Source: Candidatus Merdivicinus excrementipullorum (GTDB lineage: Bacteria; Bacillota; Clostridia; Oscillospirales; Ruminococcaceae). From it: a stretch of DNA of 50,619 nucleotides. Numbering within the stretch: position 1 is the stretch's first letter; the number at the start of each line of letters is the position of its first letter. The position numbers and the translations under genes are program-made. Shown piece after piece: positions 48,573 through 50,619 of this stretch. The stretch covers positions 1 to 50,619 of the forward strand of contig DVJP01000023.1 of the NCBI GenBank assembly GCA_018716725.1. The letters are read 5' to 3'. The notes under the pieces were generated by a model. That model had not been told where the DNA came from, did no database searches, and was given only the letters and a program-made list of their open reading frames with translations.

Positions 48573-48749
48573 TTACCGGAACTGGTTACGGGCCGGGTCG
48601 TATTGAAACCCGGCTTCCGACAGCTTTTGTTCCAAAGGCTCCTGTTCCAGGTCAAGGCTTTTGCAAAGCTCCTCCAGGCTGGGGTAAAAGTCCCGCAGCT
48701 GGGTGTTTAAATAGCTCATGAGCATAATGGGGTCCTGGGGAATGGACAT
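48573..48749 (-). CDS. DUF4250 small protein
   Basis: A 58-residue protein matching the clostridial DUF4250 pattern: MSIPQDPIMLMSYLNTQLRD, then YPSLEELCKSLDLE, ending GFQYDPARNQFR. Function unknown; it looks like a small two-helix plus tail domain. The start at ATG 48749 is fixed by GGAGGG 6 bases away and by family similarity; an upstream in-frame extension is spurious. It has its own promoter (48781-48809) and is not part of the glycan operon. Confidence 0.88.
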   Translation of the reverse strand: MSIPQDPIMLMSYLNTQLRDFYPSLEELCKSLDLEQEPLEQKLSEAGFQYDPARNQFR

Positions 48750-48780
48750 GGCGTTTCCCTCCTTTTTTGATTCTATGGAC

Positions 48781-48809
48781 AGGATAGCATATTTTTTGCC
48801 AACATACAA
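48781..48809 (-). promoter_or_regulatory. Promoter of the DUF4250 gene
   Basis: Minus strand TTGTAT (48804-48809), 17 bases, TATCCT (48781-48786), with TATGC before the -10. Confidence 0.75.
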
Positions 48810-48871
48810 GGGGAAATCCAATAAAAACAGAAGAAAACCGGATAAATCTGACGGTTTAGCTCCAAAATCCC

Positions 48872-48901
48872 TTGACAAAGGGGCGGAAAATAGGCTACCA
48901 T
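48872..48901 (+). promoter_or_regulatory. Promoter of the AraC-type gene at 48937
   Basis: A perfect TTGACA (48872-48877), 18 bases, and TACCAT (48896-48901), giving a leader of about 30 bases. Confidence 0.7.
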
Positions 48902-48936
48902 AGTATCAGAATGTTTGAGAAAGGCGGGGGTTCGGA

Positions 48937-50088
48937 ATGCTGCTTAAGGAGATCAATCCGGTAATTTTTAAGCCTTATGGCGTTCCGCTGAAGAAATTGG
49001 ATAGTTACAGGGACTCCAGCTGTTCCCTGTATGAGGACGACGCCCGGGTGCGTTCCAGCCTGTGGCATTTTGAAAAAGAGGCGGCTTTGGAGCCGGTCAG
49101 CGGCGTAGGGCTTCTGTTTGTCCGAACGGAGGATGGGATTATCCAGAAATTTCTTTTAGACCAGCCGGTGGCGATCCGCCCGGGGGTGCAGTTCGCGGTT
49201 CTTCCGTACCAGTGCCGCCTGTCCTACCGCCTGTACTATGATTCGCCTAAAATTATTACCCCCACCGTCAATATCTTGACCGGCCAGGGGTTTGTGCCCA
49301 ATATCCACGTCAAAACCCTTTACACGGTGCTTTATCAGGAAAAGGACAAGCAGTTCCAGTTCCACGGGGAGAAGCATCCCTTCTGGGAGCTTACTTATGT
49401 GAACAAGGGGAATATGACCTGCGAGGTGGACGGGGAGCCTTACCAGCTCCGCCAGGGGCAGATGATGTTTTTTGCGCCCCACCAGTTCCACCAGCAGAAA
49501 AGCGACGGCAAAACCCCTTTATCTTTCCTGACCCTGACCTTTGACGGGGAGATGGACAAGCCGGAGCTTTTGAGCAACCGGGCGCTGTTCTGCGACGAGG
49601 CCAGCCTGAACCTGATCCGCTCCATGATCCGGGAGGAGAAGGAAAGCCAGCTTTACGGGGACGACATGATCGCCTGCCAGCTGACCCAGCTGATTATTAC
49701 CGCTATGCGGAACCTGCTGTCCAACGCGGTCATGACGAAAATCCCCACCCGGCTCAAGGTGACGGTGGACAATAAATATATAGGGGAATGCATTGACCTA
49801 ATCCATTCCAGCATCAATTCCCCCATCACCCTGCCGGGCCTTGCCAAGCAGCTGAACCTAAGCCCCTCCTACCTTTCCAGCCTGTTTAAGCAGAAGGTGG
49901 GCCGGAGCATTTCCGAGTATGTCCGGCTGGTGCGGCTGGAAAAGGTCAAGGAGATGATCGGGGAAGGGAAATACACCATCGCCCAGATTTCGGATATTAT
50001 GGGCTACTGTTCCCCCACCTACCTTTCCACGGAGTTCCGGCGGGAATACGATATGTCCCCCAAGGAGTACGCCAAAATGCTGGAATGA
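48937..50088 (+). CDS. AraC-family regulator with duplicated cupin-like N-terminal region
   Basis: A 383-residue AraC/XylS regulator, about 100 longer than the usual cupin type. Residues ~1-125 (starting LLKEINPVIFKPYGVPLKKL) resemble ureidoglycolate-lyase/DUF4867-type cupin proteins; this link is by eye. A second, standard AraC cupin follows (FWELTYVNKGNMTCEVDGEP, QMMFFAPHQFHQQ). The C-terminus has two helix-turn-helix units (ITLPGLAKQLNLSPSYLSSL and YTIAQISDIMGYCSPTYLST). It is divergent from the DUF4250 gene and the ThuA/GH63 operon and is their likely regulator. Confidence 0.88.
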   Translation: MLLKEINPVIFKPYGVPLKKLDSYRDSSCSLYEDDARVRSSLWHFEKEAALEPVSGVGLLFVRTEDGIIQKFLLDQPVAIRPGVQFAVLPYQCRLSYRLYYDSPKIITPTVNILTGQGFVPNIHVKTLYTVLYQEKDKQFQFHGEKHPFWELTYVNKGNMTCEVDGEPYQLRQGQMMFFAPHQFHQQKSDGKTPLSFLTLTFDGEMDKPELLSNRALFCDEASLNLIRSMIREEKESQLYGDDMIACQLTQLIITAMRNLLSNAVMTKIPTRLKVTVDNKYIGECIDLIHSSINSPITLPGLAKQLNLSPSYLSSLFKQKVGRSISEYVRLVRLEKVKEMIGEGKYTIAQISDIMGYCSPTYLSTEFRREYDMSPKEYAKMLE

Positions 50089-50115
50089 CCAGCAGCCGAT
50101 CCAGGAGGGGTTCTT

Positions 50116-50346
50116 ATGAAAAAGCATCTTTTCAAGCTGTTTTACGCTGCCGCTGTGATTCTGCTCCTGATTTTTGTAATTGGGCTGGCCGCCGCTTGGT
50201 TTTGGTATCAGGATGTAAGCAAAAATCCCTTGGTGGAATTGGTTCCTTTTTCTTCCATTGTCAAAGATTATGCGCTGAAATTCCTGCTGCCAGCCGCTGT
50301 CTGTACGGCCGTTGGGTATATTCTCCAGCGGTTCAGAAAAAAATAA
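50116..50346 (+). CDS. Small two-helix membrane protein
   Basis: A 76-residue protein with two hydrophobic segments (about 9-30 LFYAAAVILLLIFVIGLAAA, and about 52-69 ALKFLLPAAVCTAVGYIL) and a basic end (QRFRKK). I recognise no family. GGAGGGG lies 6 bases before the ATG, and the gene starts 27 bases after the AraC gene, so they may be co-transcribed. A terminator follows. Confidence 0.7.
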   Translation: MKKHLFKLFYAAAVILLLIFVIGLAAAWFWYQDVSKNPLVELVPFSSIVKDYALKFLLPAAVCTAVGYILQRFRKK

Positions 50347-50365
50347 TGGGTTCTATGAAACACAA

Positions 50366-50395
50366 AACCCCCGGAATCGTAAGATTCCGGGGGTT
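50366..50395. terminator. Bidirectional terminator ahead of the window end
   Basis: AACCCCCGGAATC (50366-50378) and GATTCCGGGGGTT (50383-50395) are perfect arms around GTAA, between the convergent small membrane protein gene and the pyruvate oxidoreductase gene. Confidence 0.85.
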
Positions 50396-50448
50396 CTTCA
50401 TGCTCTCAGTTCTGCAGTCCTGAAAGCAATCCGTTTTTTGTGAAAAGC

Positions 50449-50619
50449 TTATTTGTTGGACAGGTTCACCAGACGGTCGTACTTGTCGGCAGCGGTCTTT
50501 TCAGCGCTTGCAAACAGCTCTTCCGCACGGGCCGGGTTGGACCGGGCCAGGGCGTTGTAGCGGACTTCGTTCATGATGAAGTCTTTGTAAGACATGGTGG
50601 GAGCCTTGCTGTCCAGATG
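50449..50619 (-). CDS. nifJ: Pyruvate:ferredoxin (flavodoxin) oxidoreductase, C-terminal end (partial)
   Basis: Only the last 56 residues are in the window; the 5' part lies to the right. The sequence LDSKAPTMSYKDFIMNEVRY, then NALARSNPARAEELFASAE and TAADKYDRLVNLSNK, matches the C-terminal tail of single-chain pyruvate:ferredoxin oxidoreductase. That enzyme makes acetyl-CoA, CO2 and reduced ferredoxin in anaerobes. The stop is TAA at 50449-50451. Strong codon bias fits an abundant enzyme. Confidence 0.87.
   Translation of the reverse strand, partial: HLDSKAPTMSYKDFIMNEVRYNALARSNPARAEELFASAEKTAADKYDRLVNLSNK

Overview
The window reads as chromosomal DNA of an anaerobic, spore-forming-lineage Bacillota, most likely a gut clostridium (Oscillospirales-like; the family is a guess). 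Support comes from SpoVG, a DUF4250 protein, MtaB, a pyruvate:ferredoxin oxidoreductase end, LplABC-type sugar uptake genes, GGAGG ribosome sites and extended -10 promoters, in G+C-rich DNA. I see no tRNA, rRNA, CRISPR array, phage gene or transposase.

Left third (1-22 kb): housekeeping genes in short operons. A ROK-like repressor is followed by mtaB-purL (leftward), an HPr-like protein without the phosphorylated histidine, a D-Ala-D-Ala carboxypeptidase, a MATE exporter, a MazG-type pyrophosphohydrolase, SpoVG, a rightward run (two-helix membrane protein, acpS, GNAT, PNPOx-like, nnr), then leftward ppx-ppk and alr-cupin-pepV. Three copies of a modular, multi-hairpin intergenic element lie at 1-122, 8601-8826 and 8876-9095. 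Their stems differ by paired changes while loops are conserved, and each carries an intrinsic terminator.

Middle (22-28.5 kb): a 0.67-kb non-coding stretch with a cluster of DnaA-box-like 9-mers precedes carB, which has no carA beside it. Leftward after it comes a small XRE regulator locus with paired operator-like dyads and a 21-codon micro-ORF, then a short QueG-like iron-sulfur protein coupled to an ADP-ribose-type NUDIX hydrolase.

Right (28.6-48.5 kb): a glycan-use locus. An AraC regulator faces a GH29 alpha-L-fucosidase. A leftward operon encodes two LplB/LplC-type permeases, a lipoprotein binding protein, a membrane-anchored AraC-type sensor, a sulfatase, an unassigned 655-residue probable alpha/alpha-toroid protein and a GH172 (DUF2961) enzyme. 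A second leftward operon encodes two Gfo/Idh/MocA oxidoreductases flanking a ThuA-like protein, a TIM-barrel protein of unknown role, a GH63-like glycosidase and a PatB-type C-S lyase; a third AraC regulator is divergent from it. None of the catabolic enzymes has an export signal. The picture is import of a fucosylated and/or sulfated oligosaccharide and its breakdown in the cytoplasm, with a possible oxidative (3-keto-sugar) branch. The sulfatase-toroid-GH172 set and the ThuA/two-oxidoreductase/TIM/GH63 set are the best candidates here for an undescribed pathway. The window ends in a small membrane protein and the 3' end of a pyruvate:ferredoxin oxidoreductase gene.
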